Of a stretch of DNA of 64,000 nt, positions 13,348 through 26,680 are shown one piece after another (within the stretch, counting starts at the first letter, position 1; every line of letters begins with the position of its first letter). The stretch covers positions 34,933,501-34,997,500 of the forward strand of contig CM060895.1 of assembly GCA_030762935.1 (NCBI GenBank). Direction: 5' to 3'. A model generated the notes under the pieces. That model worked only from the letters and a program-made list of their open reading frames with translations, was not told where the DNA came from and ran no database searches. A program made the position numbers and the translations under genes. Source of the stretch: Hymenopus coronatus. Taxonomy: Eukaryota; Arthropoda; Insecta; Mantodea; Hymenopodidae.

Positions 13348-13571
13348 CCTTCCGTAACAAAAATAAGGCGCGAATTTCTCCTTGAAACTGTATGAATTAA
13401 TGAAAAAGTTTCCTACCAAAGTCACGTGTTTCGAAGGGCCCTAACTACGATTACCCATTTGAACCCCACCCCAATTTGGAATTATGGATGAAAGCGCACT
13501 CGAGAAAATTTCACTTGGCAAACATTTTACAGGTATTTTAGTTTCGAAAACTTTTAACATGCATTTATGTA

Positions 13572-13738
13572 TGTACTGATTTTAATTGTTTTTTCACACA
13601 AGCCGTGTGTAGGACACGGATTGGATGGGTAGAGTCAGACTGAAGAATTCAATGTCATAGCTGGGATTTGAACCACGGATCTCCCGGTTGCTCTACCACT
13701 GAGCTACCATGGCAACATGCCATCACGGTATCAAATGT
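13572..13738 (-). repeat. tRNA-derived SINE (family C) with repeated tail
   Basis: Minus-strand head: ATGGTAGCTCAGTGGTAGAG and B box GTGGTTCAAATCCCAGC. The left end TTTAATTGTTTTTTCACACA recurs at 13868. Confidence 0.8.
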
Positions 13739-13915
13739 TTCCCGACAAATCACAAGATGATCTCAAATTATTTTGAGATGACGTACCTCAATGGCGACTT
13801 ACAATGTCGCAAGTACTTTAAGTCACAGGAGTTATAGTATAACCAACCATTATGGTCAATTGTACTGATTTAATTGTTTTTTCACACAAGCCATGGGTAG
13901 GATACATACACTTAA
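13739..13915. repeat. Second family C tail and short dyad
   Basis: A direct copy of the family C tail (13860-13900) about 290 bp after the first. Between them, ATCTCAAATTATTTTGAGAT forms a perfect short hairpin. Confidence 0.6.
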
Positions 13916-15053
13916 TGGATGTATTTTATGATACGTATAGGACCACACATGCGGTTCACTCAGTATAATAAGCTTACAACAGAAACTCTCCCTAAAATTC
14001 CTGTGGTACATGCGATCAAACAGCAGGGAGTGGAGAACACACTACTGTTTATTTTGCGTGTCCCATTTATGCATGCTTTATATCCAAGGAAGGAAGCATA
14101 TTCCTGTTATGTTTAGTTTTCTTACTCCTCCGTGTTTGGCCACGGATGAGTGCAAACACGAGGACGCAGCCACAAGAAAATTACTGCGTTGCCCAAGTAG
14201 GACTACAACACCTTGCGCTTCCTGCGCTAACCACAACAAAACAGATGAGGTTAGCAACAGTGGATCACCGCCATCCTAAAAACTGAGTTTACTCGGGATG
14301 CTACACTATTTATGATAGACTGAAAACCCCTTTTTACCTCTATCAGTTTCTGCTACAAACATTATGTACGACCGGTTGGACCATGGACCTTCAGCGTTAC
14401 CTCTAACGATAATATGTGCGTATTTTTAACTGTACAGCTTTTCAACTAAACTAAAGTTGCTGTCGATTGATGAGAGCTGTTGTTTCTCAGCTCAAGAGTC
14501 CTAGGGTTCAATTCCACCACACACTGGAAGCATGAATGTGGGATATTTAATAGTAAAAAGATTGGGGGAATTTTTAAAAAAGTACAATTCAGTGAGCATA
14601 ACTCCATCACTTGTTTCCCAAATCAAAGCCCAGCTAACGATGACCAAAGAAGTTACGGGGGCTATACAAATGAAAAAACACATAAATACAAATAACTCAT
14701 CCATTCCATGCGATTTGACAGCTCAATGAAGAGAAATGCAATATCATTGCAGAAAATGTGATGAATGCTTCAGGGAGAATGATCCATCCCGAAGGAATAA
14801 TCGATTTTCCATGTTGTACATCCATCGACAGAGTTCCTTATGTTTCTGGAAGAGGTAGGATATGCACAATTACTGAAGCAAAATATCAAGAAGTAGTATG
14901 TGTAAAAAGTACATGTTCACATAGTGACGAAGTTTCAATTCATTGCCATAGATGAAAATTACAGCTGGGTACCTGAAAATGGTGGAATTTTGCTCAGGGA
15001 TCTTCTCTCTCAAAGTATGAGGCAATTTTTAAACATTATACGGGATGAACGAC
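13916..15053. other. No gene seen
   Basis: Several overlapping short frames in both strands, none convincing. Confidence 0.35.
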
Positions 15054-15130
15054 TTTACTTCCCTTTCGAAGGAAGCCCTGCTAGGGAGTTTTACATCCGA
15101 ATCACCCTCCGCCGGATGAACCAATGTTGT
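15054..15130 (-). repeat. SINE family A, small fragment
   Basis: TTCCCTTTCGAAGGAAGCCC and CCCTCCGCCGGATGAA only. Confidence 0.6.
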
Positions 15131-15220
15131 AGCTGTGTCAGAGGGGGTGATTGGTGTTACATAGGCTAAAAAACCTTATGTCTTGCGTTCACATGATTCT
15201 CTGCTCTTCTATGAAGTATT

Positions 15221-15266
15221 CTTACAAAATCGATTCTTCCTATCTTACAAAATCGATTCTTCCTAC
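15221..15266. repeat. Two-copy 23-bp tandem repeat
   Basis: CTTACAAAATCGATTCTTCC plus three more bases occurs twice directly. Confidence 0.9.
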
Positions 15267-15532
15267 TCCTTGTTAATCGAGATAAACTTGTATATATAAA
15301 TACAAGCTAAAGTGGTAGAATTTTAGAACGCATATCCATATATATACTTGGATATTTTGTGCTCTTTGCATGAAAACGGAAAAAAAAACAAAAAAAAAAA
15401 CAAATAGCGCCTAAGTACATGAAAAAAAAACGTGATATTTAAAAATCCAAATCAATAAAAAGAATAGATACTTAGGAAAACGCCGCAAAAAAAATTATTT
15501 GACATAAAACTTTACGCTTTAACGCAATTTTG

Positions 15533-16500
15533 CTTTCTCTACAGACTATGTACATAGTGTATAGAGAAGGTACTGTAATGTACCCAAAAATTCGATATAG
15601 AGATTTCACCGAAAATACACATTTTGAAACACACTGTATAAAACAACATTTTTAGAAATATGTCTGTGTGTGTCTGTGGACAGCATAGCTCAAAAACGAA
15701 AAGTCGTTAAACACCAAGAAAATCCATCCACCCCGTACTACCCTTTACATGGAACATTTTGTCGAAATTTTTTATTTCTTCAAAAATGGCTCTGAAGATT
15801 TCAATTAAAATACCTGTCTTATATATACGATACTTTTATGACAAACCAAATTCACATCTTGAATTTTCTGGGAATAGCTTCTGAAGACCTCTTCATTCTG
15901 GATGACATATAATTGGCAAATTGTAAGAGATATACAAAAACGTATTACACAAAAAATATAATCTCATTAAAGCACACACTTTGTCATATGCATCTCTATG
16001 TAGAGTTAACCGTTTTCGAGATATTCCGGATTATTGGTTTCAATTTAAATGCACTTAAACTTTTCTCGAACGACAAGACATCTTTCTTCTCGTTTCTCAT
16101 TTGTTTACTCCTGACAAGTAAAGAGATAGATTTTCAATTTTCTCACATAGCGACCGGCTTTTAAAGGACGAGACTGTCGCTTTAGCCTGTGCATTTTCTT
16201 ATTTCCCTTCTACTTATAAAGAAGCTAGTAATAAGAATAATTCTGCTTATGTTTATCTTGATTAGCATGATATAGATAACAGATTAATGTTTTGAATAAA
16301 AGGTTTGTTTACCGAACATTTAGAGGAAATCATGTGAATGGAGCACTTTAGATATTTTTCCTTCTACTTACAAGGAACCAAGTAATAATTTCTGCTAATG
16401 ATCATCTGGATTAGCATGAAGTTGATAGAAGAATAGGCGTTTTGACAATAATTTGTTACAGAGATGTAGAGAAAGTCATGTGAATGGAACATCAAGTTTT
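15533..16500 (+). repeat. R1 repeat with duplicated 3' end
   Basis: Full copy, but the last 130 bp (ending TCATGTGAATGGA) occurs twice, at 16335 and 16477. Confidence 0.88.
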
Positions 16501-16504
16501 TTTT

Positions 16505-16725
16505 GTGTGGTATGGTTTTAGCCACATTTTTCGGTTTACCAGTTACCTATACAAGAGTCATTCAGGATAAAGAGGTCTTCACAGACTGATCTCACAAAGT
16601 CAAATAAATCACACAGGCCGTTTTCTAAAAATGCATTTTTATATTCAGGGAGCCTCGAAACTATAGTCGTTATCGACTTAAGGGCGGAATGCAATACTTC
16701 TTCTATTAACTATAGATTAGTCGAT
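16505..16725 (-). repeat. R1 repeat, internally deleted
   Basis: Reversed R1 with the CGGTTTACCAGTTA block joined to the 5' end block GAAAATGCATTTTTATATTC by loss of the middle. Confidence 0.65.
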
Positions 16726-17329
16726 GCAAGCGTTCAAGGAGAAAGCAAAATCATGACAGGACAACAGACACACTAGCTAGAGAATCCTGGAAGATTATGT
16801 CCTTGTGATATTCCCAGGAGACAATCCAGCAGAGAATTTCCGTCTTCTTACAATGACATGAGTCCAAGAAACTTTGGTAAACTTGTCATTACGCAAGACC
16901 ACTATGGCGGTCTTTGCTCTCATCATTTCATCATGGCAGTCCTTTGTTCCAGTTGGAAGCTTTCTAATATCTGAGAACCGAATAGCCAGAGTATGCCATC
17001 AGCTCCCACTGCCTGGTGTTAAAAACATAAGGTATATTATTTTCTAGACATCCAGTGAATGAACTAGAGATACGCATCAACCCCTTCACGAACATACAGT
17101 AAGGTAGGTGTTGTAAGTAATGGTCAACGAATAGGAATAAAAATAGAATAAAATATTGTTTTTAAGCGGCACGAATTTGTGCCTATATCAATTCCATGCC
17201 ATATCATACACCGCTCAACCATCCAAATGATAGTTACAGTATTGTCTGATCTCATTAACTGTGTAAGCTGGGTGAATTTTTTTACATAATACAAGGATAT
17301 GCACATATGTGCATTCAATTGAAACCAGT

Positions 17330-17532
17330 CAGCAGGCATAAAAATCCTAGCATGGCTTCCTTCGGAAGGGAATTAGAGCCTTCGATCCCTTGTAGATTTA
17401 TAACATATATCAGAACCTCAAGTCTGACAAAGAGGCCTCTGAGCAAAATTAAGCGATCTTTCACGCTCAATATAAAATGGGATGCTGAGAGCCGCAGCAG
17501 TTCATTCACAGCGTTCATGAATAAAATATAAA
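17330..17532 (+). repeat. SINE family A, body only
   Basis: Body from CATAAAAATCCTAGCATGGC through AGAGGCCTCTGAGCAAAATT to GAATAAAATATAAATT. Confidence 0.85.
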
Positions 17533-18574
17533 TTAATTTCTAATCACCCCGTCACACCGATTGCTTTAATTGGATCCTCCAGTATTTCAATCGAATGCAA
17601 AATATACATTTTACCTGGATTCGATCTTGCTAACCTTGTTTTGATGGGTTAGCCACCCCAATCGTGTCGCATGGCCATAAATCCCGGTGTGGAAGTCAAG
17701 TAGCAAAAGTACCGTTATCCAGTTAGCAGTTAAATGGATTATTCAAAAGTTCTGCTGTCCATATCCGTAAAGGGGTTAAACTGGCATGTAATAAAGCTTG
17801 GGTAATTTTAAGCATCCAACTTACTTAGCAAATGTCATATTCATGATTAACTTTAGCTTTCCAAGTTCAAACTCATCATAATCAGCGATATCAAAAAGTC
17901 AGGAGATGAATAAAGCTGATGCAGATGGATGCCAACGATCCAAGTGAAAGGCCACTTTGTGCCGATACACTTCCGTTCAGCTACTATGACCTTAATGTGG
18001 GTCTTTAAACACAGGTAGCGCAACAGCCACCGGATGACCTTGCCTTACCTTTTCTCAAAATAATCTGACCAAAGCATAAGCTTTCGCATTTGAGTAAAGT
18101 GTAATGGCAAACCTCCAAAATGATGTCGTTTACTACATAGCCAAAGGTCAGTCTTTTGAGTCCCTATTTTGAATGAACTCCATCCGCACATTCGATACAT
18201 CTTTCCAAAATTAGCATATACATGATCAGTATGAATGAAAGAGCAGTAGATTATCCTAAAAGATGCGCAATAACAGATAAGAAAATACCTATGCCCCGTT
18301 TGCTTCCTGTAATCATTCATTTCAATCGCAATACAGATACAACTCACATTGTGGCATTGTCGCATTGAGTTAGAGATCGATCTGGAATTTTTAGTGAACG
18401 TACATCGAAAATAAAAAGACCAGCGTTTCAAGCTTTCTCTCACATATGCCCAAGTTTGACAAAAAATTTGTAATAATAATACTTCCTTATATATAGATGT
18501 TTAAAAAATATTAAACGAGAGAACTTACAAAATTTTACCTCTTCCTTTCTTGGTGCGATTGATTACTGAGAAAA
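17533..18574. other. No gene seen
   Basis: The 132-codon minus frame at 18045-18443 has no recognisable motif and no splice context; treated as chance. Confidence 0.35.
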
Positions 18575-19430
18575 AAAATTTGATGTGTTCCATTCACATG
18601 ACTTTCTCTACTTCTGTGTAACAAATTATTGTTAATATGCTTATTCTTCTATTTACTTCAAGCTAATCCAGAAAAAATTAGCAGAAATAGTCTTTTATTA
18701 CTTGCTTCCTTGTAAGTAGAAGCGAAATATGGGAGTATCATAGGTTAAAGTGAAGTCAAAATCTGGTTAAGAGGTGACTGAAGTTCCTTTGTTTGTATGG
18801 ACACGAGTTGACAAATTCCTGTATGAGAAAAGTACAAGTTTTTCAAAGCCGAAACCTAAAACAAGGAATATCTCAAAAACGACCAACTCCTCGAAAAAAA
18901 AGTATATAACATAAGCTGTGTGTTTTAATGTGCTCTACATTTTTGTGTGGTAAGTTTTTGTCCATTTCTTACGGTTTAGCAGTTACGCAAAATTCCTCCA
19001 GAATAAAGTAAGTCTTCAGAGGCTATTCCCAGAAAAGTCAAGATATACATATTATTTGTCAAGTAAATACCTTTAATATACAATATTTTAATCAAAATCG
19101 TTACAGTCATTTTTGAGAAAATCAAAATTTTCGAAAAAACTTCCATGTAAAGGGTAGTTGGGGGTCGGGGGTTTGCTTGAATGTCTTCGTGTCGCATCCT
19201 TGGAATATATCAAACTTAAATACCAGGTTTGGTATTTAACGGTCTTTTCGATTTTGAGCTTTGCTGTCCACAGACACACACACACCCATTTTCCAAAAAT
19301 GCTTTTTTTGGACTCAGGGGGACCCAAAACATGTATTTCCGGTGAAATCTCGGTATCGAATTTTTGGGTGCAATACAATACCTTCTCTATACACTATGTA
19401 CATAGTACGTGTAGAGAAAGTAAAAATTAA
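18575..19430 (-). repeat. R1 repeat, full length
   Basis: From GATGTGTTCCATTCACATGA to the palindrome ending GTACGTGTAGAGAAAGTAAA. About 855 bp, CpGs well kept. Confidence 0.92.
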
Positions 19431-19610
19431 ACATCGGCAGCCGATATCTTTGCTAAATTAACTCTTGTTTGTAAGTCATCTCTACTATAGCCTTGCGCGC
19501 AGATACGTATTATCTCAGTGCGGGCAAAGTTCATTTTCAGTCCCTGGTACTACCAGGTACCTAATGCTTGAGTGTAAGATAGACAAACTCAGCCGTTTCT
19601 CTCGCTCAGT

Positions 19611-19624
19611 CCCCCCCCCCCCCC
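19611..19624. repeat. Poly-C run
   Basis: Fourteen C in a row. Confidence 0.95.
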
Positions 19625-20070
19625 GACGAAACTATTCAAGCCTTATGGAAGAAACCGTTGAGACACGGCAATTTTGTTTCGATGTATATTCATTAAAAAA
19701 CTTGCAGGTCAATCTGCGACATCAATGTGACGACTTCTTGGCAGTTCACTTCAGATGCACCTACATCTACTTAATATAGAAGCCAGCGTGAATATTTACC
19801 AATTACGACAGAGAACTTGCCATCAATAGGTATCCCACACAGTGTAGATATATCTGACAAATTCGAACCATAAATGAAAATACTCGAGCCTTTTTTTTTT
19901 TTTTTTTCGGGAAATAAAATATTATTCGGGTCGTTCAAATTGTAAAGCTGTCCGTGATCAAATTAAGTACTTTTAGCAAATATCCCTCTACAATTTTCAG
20001 GATTTAATATCCGTGATCAAAAATATTGAGTGGGAAATTCACTGTCTACATTTTAAATATAACAATTGTT

Positions 20071-20215
20071 GCCTTTCTTCATGAAGCAATCTTAATTATT
20101 AAATTGTTGGATCTATTCCTCAAACCATTTGAAATAAAGCAATTTTTGCCTTTCTTCATAAGCGCATCATTATTATTTAAATTATTGGATCTATTCTCCC
20201 GAAATGTATATGAGA
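20071..20215. repeat. Two-copy tandem duplication, 77-bp period
   Basis: GCCTTTCTTCAT... AAATTGTTGGATCTATTC is repeated at 20148 with several changes. Confidence 0.8.
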
Positions 20216-20433
20216 ATTAAGAAAGCAGTTTCTAGCCAAGCTACAACCTGACACAGAGAGGAACCAATGTCTTATCACTCCTCCAGACAGCTCAGCTGCA
20301 CGTGCTACACAACCACGCATTCAAAGCAAATACAAGCCATCGGAGCCATCGTGAAAGCCGGACGAGGCCGTTTACTTACTTAAAATACGGTGTCTGTTCT
20401 ATATCAAACTTCAAGTCCAGTACTCGAACATAC

Positions 20434-20941
20434 GAGGGTCGTCCAGAAAGTAAAGAACGATTTGGCATAACTAAATAATAACAAAAGTTATCAACACAAC
20501 TTTATTTACTAAGTCACCTCACTCTAGTTCTCATTGTTCTCAAGACATTGTTACGTGACAAGTTTTTCAATGCGAATGTTATACTCTCCTGCCGCCAAAG
20601 ACTTGATCACTTTTTGAATGCACGAAATGTTCCACCAATCGAGTTTTATTTGCAAACAACGCAAGTGTATGTTGATAGCACAATGAACACATTGAAGTGC
20701 TCTCAGAGAGGAAATGGTTCTTCATGTTTCGTAATGGAAGGACTAATGTGCATTAAGTCCCCGAAGTCGGATGCATCGTTTGTTATGGAAGAGTTGAAAA
20801 CATCTGTGAACGAATTCAGGATATCTGGCATTTCACTTCAGATATCTGTAAGTATTTTAGGGTGCAAAAGTGTTTCCAATCGACGAAGACCTCAAAGCGG
20901 TAGTTGATATGTCAATCATTCTTTACTTTCTGGACGCCCTC
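20434..20941. mobile_element. Mariner-type MITE with TIRs
   Basis: The ends are inverted: GAGGGTCGTCCAGAAAGTAA on the left and its near complement TTACTTTCTGGACGCCCTC on the right, about 30 bp with three differences. TA dinucleotides lie near both tips. The 508-bp interior has a 119-codon open frame with only weak transposase likeness, so this is a non-autonomous derivative. Confidence 0.8.
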
Positions 20942-21479
20942 TTACATCTGTTTATATGGGTTGTAATGACACAAAAGGATGATATTTTGTAACTTTAAAT
21001 GTTTTCGGTGTGTATGCATTTAGTTCCAAAAAATAAAGCTCCCACATCAAGAGTGAGATATAATTACAAACATTACCTATTTCAGAGTTCCCATTTTTGT
21101 TTTCTTATTTTAGACTGTATGTGGTAGTAAATTCACAAATATGTTTTCGAAACTAGTACTTCTGATGAAGCTTGGAAAATAATGTTTCCAAATCCACTGA
21201 AACCATAATGCAAATATATATGTTTATTTAACGTTTTAATATTATGTTTGTTATCGAGGTGCCTCTTTTGACAAGCTATTGCCTCGAAAAGCTGCCACAG
21301 AGAATATTTCAATGGATTAAGATATGGACTTCCGCTAGAACAGTCAGCAGAGCGATGGACCGTGGGACATTGGTTGCCAACCACTACTATGTGGTTTTTG
21401 CTTTGTTTTTGCTCTCCACATATGCCGTTAACAAACCCTGGGATCGAACCCGGCGTATCGCTTAATTTTCAGTTAGAAA

Positions 21480-21835
21480 TGTATTGTGTATCTTTCATAT
21501 TTTATATACACTAACATATAAATCACCCTTCAAAATACGTGACATTGATCGTGAAGAGATGTTCATTTCACGAGATAAAATTGTTTGTTTACGCACAGAA
21601 TTGCGTCTTACGTCGTCCTTGAATGAACGTCCACAACTTAATTTGTGCATACACACCTAGGGCGACCAGATCTGACGCAGTCAACAGTTGCACCCGTTTC
21701 TTTAAACCGGGCTATTGTCTGAAACACAAATCGTCCATTGATGTCAAGAGGTTTCAGCATTGAAAAACTTACCTTAGCTCGCTTTCTAAAAAGAAATAAC
21801 GCCAATACACCGATACAATTTTCATACACTCCCAC
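21480..21835 (-). pseudogene. N-terminal fragment of a Tc1/mariner-type transposase
   Basis: The minus strand reads FVFQTIARFKETGATVDCVR then SGRPRCV, matching the helix-turn-helix and the RxSGRPR linker of this superfamily. Downstream it continues with a stop as VVDVHSRTT. The catalytic part is absent. It is on the opposite strand from the transposase at 23.3 kb and is not the missing half of that copy as arranged. Confidence 0.55.
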
Positions 21836-23076
21836 TCCATGTTTTTCAGTTGCCGGTTATTCGCGGATTAGTAAAGGTGGCCTTGTGAACAATACACATT
21901 TTATATAGTGCGTTACCACGTTTCTTCATTCACAATTTCTATACCACAGACTTAAATTTTACTGACAGAACTTATGGCTGTATATACCAAAATTGTGATC
22001 AACTAGCACGGCACACAGTTTCATGGCATCCACTTGTCATATCCAGGCGGCTTATCAATAATTAAAAGAAACTGCTGTAAAATAAGGGCAGAAGACCATA
22101 ACAGACAATTCACACATAGAAGAAAAAGAATATTGTTATGAATAAAAAAAAAAAAATAAGGCATCTTATCACAATACTTAGATGATGATACTTGCTCATA
22201 GTTGTTTTTCACATCTACACGGTACTCATATAGAGGCTCTAGCTTGTACCAGATTTTTATCTCACGTGCATAGTCTATAGATCATATCAGGGGTTTAACC
22301 TTGGAAAAACCCACGTACTTCGTCGACTATATTTTTCAGCCTGTTTTTATCCATTTTCGCTTTAAACGTGCTCATTTTCACTGGTGCATTCATAATTTCA
22401 GACTGCAAAGGATAAAGAATTATTCTAATTAAAGAATAAGACCTCCAACCGAGGATTCGTACATGGACCTCTGAGTTTAGAACCCAGAATGCCGATCATT
22501 CGACAGTAGAACTATATCATTATGTTGATTTTACGAACTTTGGTATTTGTAGCGATCATGCACACATATTAATAAGTCCAACCAACATTTTAGAGAAACC
22601 GCAAATCATGCTACAAGACAATCACCACCGTTAATGAAATGTCAAGACAAGCTGAACCTATTTTCGTTCCAAATGGTACACGGTTGGCGGATGGATTAAG
22701 CCGGCTATTGCCATTCATTCGCGATGTGAACGGGAATTGGGATGAACTATCACCATAATTAATTCAAATTCAATATTTGAAGCAAGAAATAAATACATAT
22801 TTAAAACGAAAAGCTGTATATGTCAGTTATGAGAGGGGTCAAGGTTTGATTTCCGGCTGAGGCTTGGAATTTTTCTGTATTCAAGATTGTTCCCTATCCT
22901 CCTAAAAGTTTGCAATGAGAGTGTGAAGGTGAGTGATATTATGCACGAAACCCAAAGGAGTAAAACCCATTGACAATTGTGCATAAGTTAAGACCAGTAA
23001 CCACATAGAGAATATGTTCCAAAGGCGGTTGATATGACCATTTCAGTTAAAGACAGGGTATAAACAAATACATATA
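21836..23076. other. No gene seen
   Basis: A weak tRNA-like B box on the minus strand near 22450 (GTACGAATCCTCGG) may be a SINE scrap. The rest is unclassified. Confidence 0.35.
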
Positions 23077-23878
23077 CAGAGTGATATAAAAACATTTTCA
23101 CAACGTTTGGGAATGGATTTCCGATTTGTCAAAACAAGCAAATAGGTTCATAAACATATGCTCTAAAACGCTTCGTTTTCGTGTTATCAAAATTTAAATG
23201 AAAGTCACCCTCAACGGCTTTTTGGGTCCAACCTAATAACCTCATTTATTTATGCACTCATTCAGAGAAGGCTTTGGCCTATTTTACCCTGCCTTGTGTT
23301 GCCATGGCTACTTGTTAACATTTGTCATTTATCGTCTGTATTATGCATTCCCCCGAGCTGTCTATAGGGACTTCATTCACAACACTCTCCCAGATTTATT
23401 AGAAAATGTGTGTCTGCAAATAAGAAACAAGTTGTTTATGCATGATGCTCTAGCACATTTTAATCTGAATATTTGAGATGCAATGGCTGGTATCTAGCGT
23501 GACAAATGGATAGACAGAGGAGAGTCAGTTTTATGGCCTGCGCGTTCCCCCGACCTAAGTCCTTTGGATTTTAATCTTAAGGGGACACCTTAAACCCCGA
23601 TGAAGAAACTCTACGTGTCATGGAAACCTACGAAATCAAAGACACCGATTGGGAGTATTTGCTTCGTCGAGTACATGTCTGTCTATAAGCAAGAGATGAT
23701 CATTGTTAGAAGCGGCGTTTGTGTGGAACAATTAACAAGCTGAAAACGTCAAAAAAGATTGTGTCATTTTAAAATGTTTTGCTTAATAGCATTTTGAACA
23801 TCAATAAATCGAGAACGAAGGATTTTGGGACATGTTTATATGAACATTTTTTTGTTTTGTTTTGATGTAAGGACTCTG
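23077..23878 (+). mobile_element. Tc1/mariner-superfamily element, truncated transposase, TIRs visible
   Basis: The two ends are inverted copies: the left has GTTCATAAACATATG... CGCTTCGTTTTCGTG and the right its complement near 23810-23850; the tips CAGAG / CTCTG are at 23077 and 23874. Inside, on the plus strand, 23340-23580 reads NTLPDLLENVCLQIRNKLFM, HDALAHFNLN, RDKWIDRGESV, LWPARSPDLSPLDF, the catalytic-core C-terminal half of an IS630/Tc1/mariner transposase (expected HDGAPPH, then WPPRSPDLTPLDF). The N-terminal half is missing and there are stops, so it is non-autonomous. Confidence 0.75.
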
Positions 23879-24292
23879 TCTCCAGACTCATCCTTATATG
23901 CTGTATCGCATCTGAAGCTATTAGCACCAATAGCTAACAGAACTTACAGACCAGATCAGAATGAGGTGGGTGGGGATAGAATCTTGATAACTCAGCTTTC
24001 ATTTTAACTAAAAACAATGATCAACACATAAGGCACGGTTTTAAAATGGTTAATTTGCTTGAATTTGGTCCATTAACAACCATTCACTATTGCAACGTTT
24101 AGTTCTTTTGTCACCTCCACGTGTAAAAGTTCTATTTGCGTTGCAAATTGTGTATTCTCTAAATACTTTTCATTTCGATCACCTGGTCTACTGCTGCAGA
24201 AATTAAAATGTCGAACTGATTATTCAAAAGCAAGTCTACATTATGAGTAACTAGCATTTTATAATACATGTAGATACATTATTGTTTAATTA

Positions 24293-25135
24293 TTTTACTT
24301 CCTCTACACATACTATGTACAAAGTGTATAGAGAAAGTATTACACTACACCCAAAAAATCGATACCGATATTTCACCGGAAATACATGTTTTAGGGCCCC
24401 CTGTATTCAAAAAAAGTATTTTCAGAAAAAGGTCCGTGTGTGTCAATGTGTCTGTGAACACGATAACTCAAAAACGAAAAGTCCGTAAAATACCAAACTT
24501 GGTATTTAAGTTTAGTATCTTCCACGGATGCGACACGATGATTTTGAGAAAAATCCCCCCATCCCAAACTACCCTTTACATGGAACTTTTTTCGAAAATT
24601 TTGATGTTCTCAAAAATGGCTGTAAGGATTTTGATTAAAACATCGTTTATTACCTGACAAATAATACGTGTATCTTGAATTTTCTGGGAATAGCCTCTGA
24701 AGACTACTTTATTCTGGTTGAGTTTTATGGAATTTTGCATAACTGCTAAACTGTAAGAGATAGACAGAAACTTACCACACAAAAAATGTAGAGCACATTA
24801 AAACACACAATTTATGTTGCATACATTTTTTCGTGGAATTGATTGTTTTTAAGATATTCTTTGTTTTTGGTTTCAGCTTTGAAATCATATACTTTTCTCA
24901 CACAGGAATTCAACTCCTGTCCATACAAACAAAGGAATTTCAGTCACATAGCAACCAGCTTTTGACTGTCACTTTAAACTATGGTACTCCTTTATTTCGC
25001 TTCTACTTTCAAGGAAGCAAGCTATATCTGCAATTTTTTTCTCAATTAGAATGAAGTAAATAGAAGCAGAAACATTTTAACAATAATTTGTTGCAGAGAT
25101 GTAGAGAAGGTCGTGTGAATGGAACACATCAGATT
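24293..25135 (+). repeat. R1 repeat, full length
   Basis: From TTTTACTTCCTCTACACATA to GATGTAGAGAAGGTCGTGTG and AACACATCAGA. Confidence 0.92.
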
Positions 25136-25879
25136 GTTTTTATTGTTACAATTCTGGCTTTGATTATACTCAACGTTATGTATCTCTCATATTGTTACTG
25201 TCATTTTATATGAAACTGAAAGATCTCCCTCAAAAAGGTTGTCTGAACTTCAGATTTAGTAAAACTCTCCATGCAAACGCATATTTCCTGTAAATCTAAA
25301 ATCTTCAACCGTGAAATTCGCAGAATCAGTTGTAATGTTTTTGTAGGGTAAAAAGGAGCGTCTAGTGGTGTATACAATCTCTTGATGCTCAAGTGTATAC
25401 AGCGAGTCAAGCATGCCTTTTAGGCTACAAAACATACACCACAGAATGCTGATAACTTTGGAGTGAAAATACTCGAAAACATGTGTGCGAGTTCTCTCAT
25501 TTCTCTTCAATAGTAATATGCTTCACTATACGAGCAAGCATTAATCTCATCTTCAATGCACAGTCGAGTGCACAGGGTTTCTAGAGTATTTTTTCTTTAT
25601 TTAGTTTACAGAATATCTATATTCTACACCAGCCCTGAACTGTTATTGGTTTGAATTAAAGTTCGATACGCATGCGTGCCCACGAACAAAGCTCAGCTTA
25701 GGTGAACGGCGAAAGGGCAGGAGCACAGAAACATATCACCTGAGTGGCTGGAAGTCATGCTTCGCCACGACATTCCACACCAGCTCTTGGATGAACGTCT
25801 CATATTGATTTAATGTCGAAACTCAGGCATTAAAACTCAATCTATGAACACAGGTCGCCTTCCGAGTCACGAGAGAACG

Positions 25880-26680
25880 AAAAGGGGTGGGGGGCGCAAG
25901 ACAGGCATATGTAAAGTTTCGAAAATCCAGACTATGTAAGATAGGTATGTTTAAAACGCCAAGAAACAAGTTCACAAAGCAGGGATTGGATAAATTAATA
26001 AATAACTTAGAAAATAATAGACTGGGGATATTTGGAGGAAAAGAGAAGCAAACAACAAAGGTTTCTGGAAGGTGGTTAGAAGGTTTGAAGATATTCAGAT
26101 ACAAAAGTTGTTTATAGTCAGATAACTGAGAAGAGTCATAACTATCTTATGTTAAATTGAAAAACAACTGGTAAAGAGCGGTATATAGACAATAAGGAAG
26201 AAACGGAGGGGGGAGATAGCATAGTTAAAAACAAGAGTATTGTTATTAATACTTATTATTATAATGAATCTCCAGTTATTAGTCTTATTTTACAAAAGTA
26301 TGTTGTTTATGTAGGAGTATAGAGGCTAAAGGGACAGAGAAGCGAATGTTCACTATGCCGGGGAAAGAAACTTATACCTACAACATATTTTATCCGAATG
26401 CAAGGAGATTTGGAGAAAAGAACGTGTAGATACTATTTACAGTGAATATGCCTTTGCTAATATAAATCAAATTTTAGACAAACATTTTAAGAACATATGG
26501 CAATATTTGGAGAAAGTAAAAAACAAAATGAAATAAACTGTAAAACAACGAAAGAAACAATAATCTATAAATATAAAATATTATTGTAATATTCAGTTGA
26601 TACTTAAGAGGACGCCTTTCCGAAAAGTGGCCAGAGCCAAATTTAGGAGGCAGTTTAACATTTATAATAACTAATAACTA
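25880..26680 (+). pseudogene. LINE 3' region relic
   Basis: Around 26320-26540 a frame reads RNLYLQHILSECKEIWRKER then YSEYAFANINQILDKHFKN. This resembles the Cys/His-containing C-terminus (C..C..H..C) of non-LTR retrotransposon ORF2 proteins. The open frame at 25887-26117 just before it is rich in Lys and may be a more 5' part. Frames are broken and the 5' end is missing. Confidence 0.5.

Noticed and set aside
18045..18443. 132-codon minus-strand frame
   Set aside because: No motif, splice context or composition bias; long frames of this size are expected by chance in 64 kb.
19158..19461. Recurring peptide-like frames (GDPKT, SGEIS, SNFWV) in several R1 copies
   Set aside because: The same short frame appears in several R1 copies, but it is closed in others and has no consistent start; it reflects repeat identity, not a gene.
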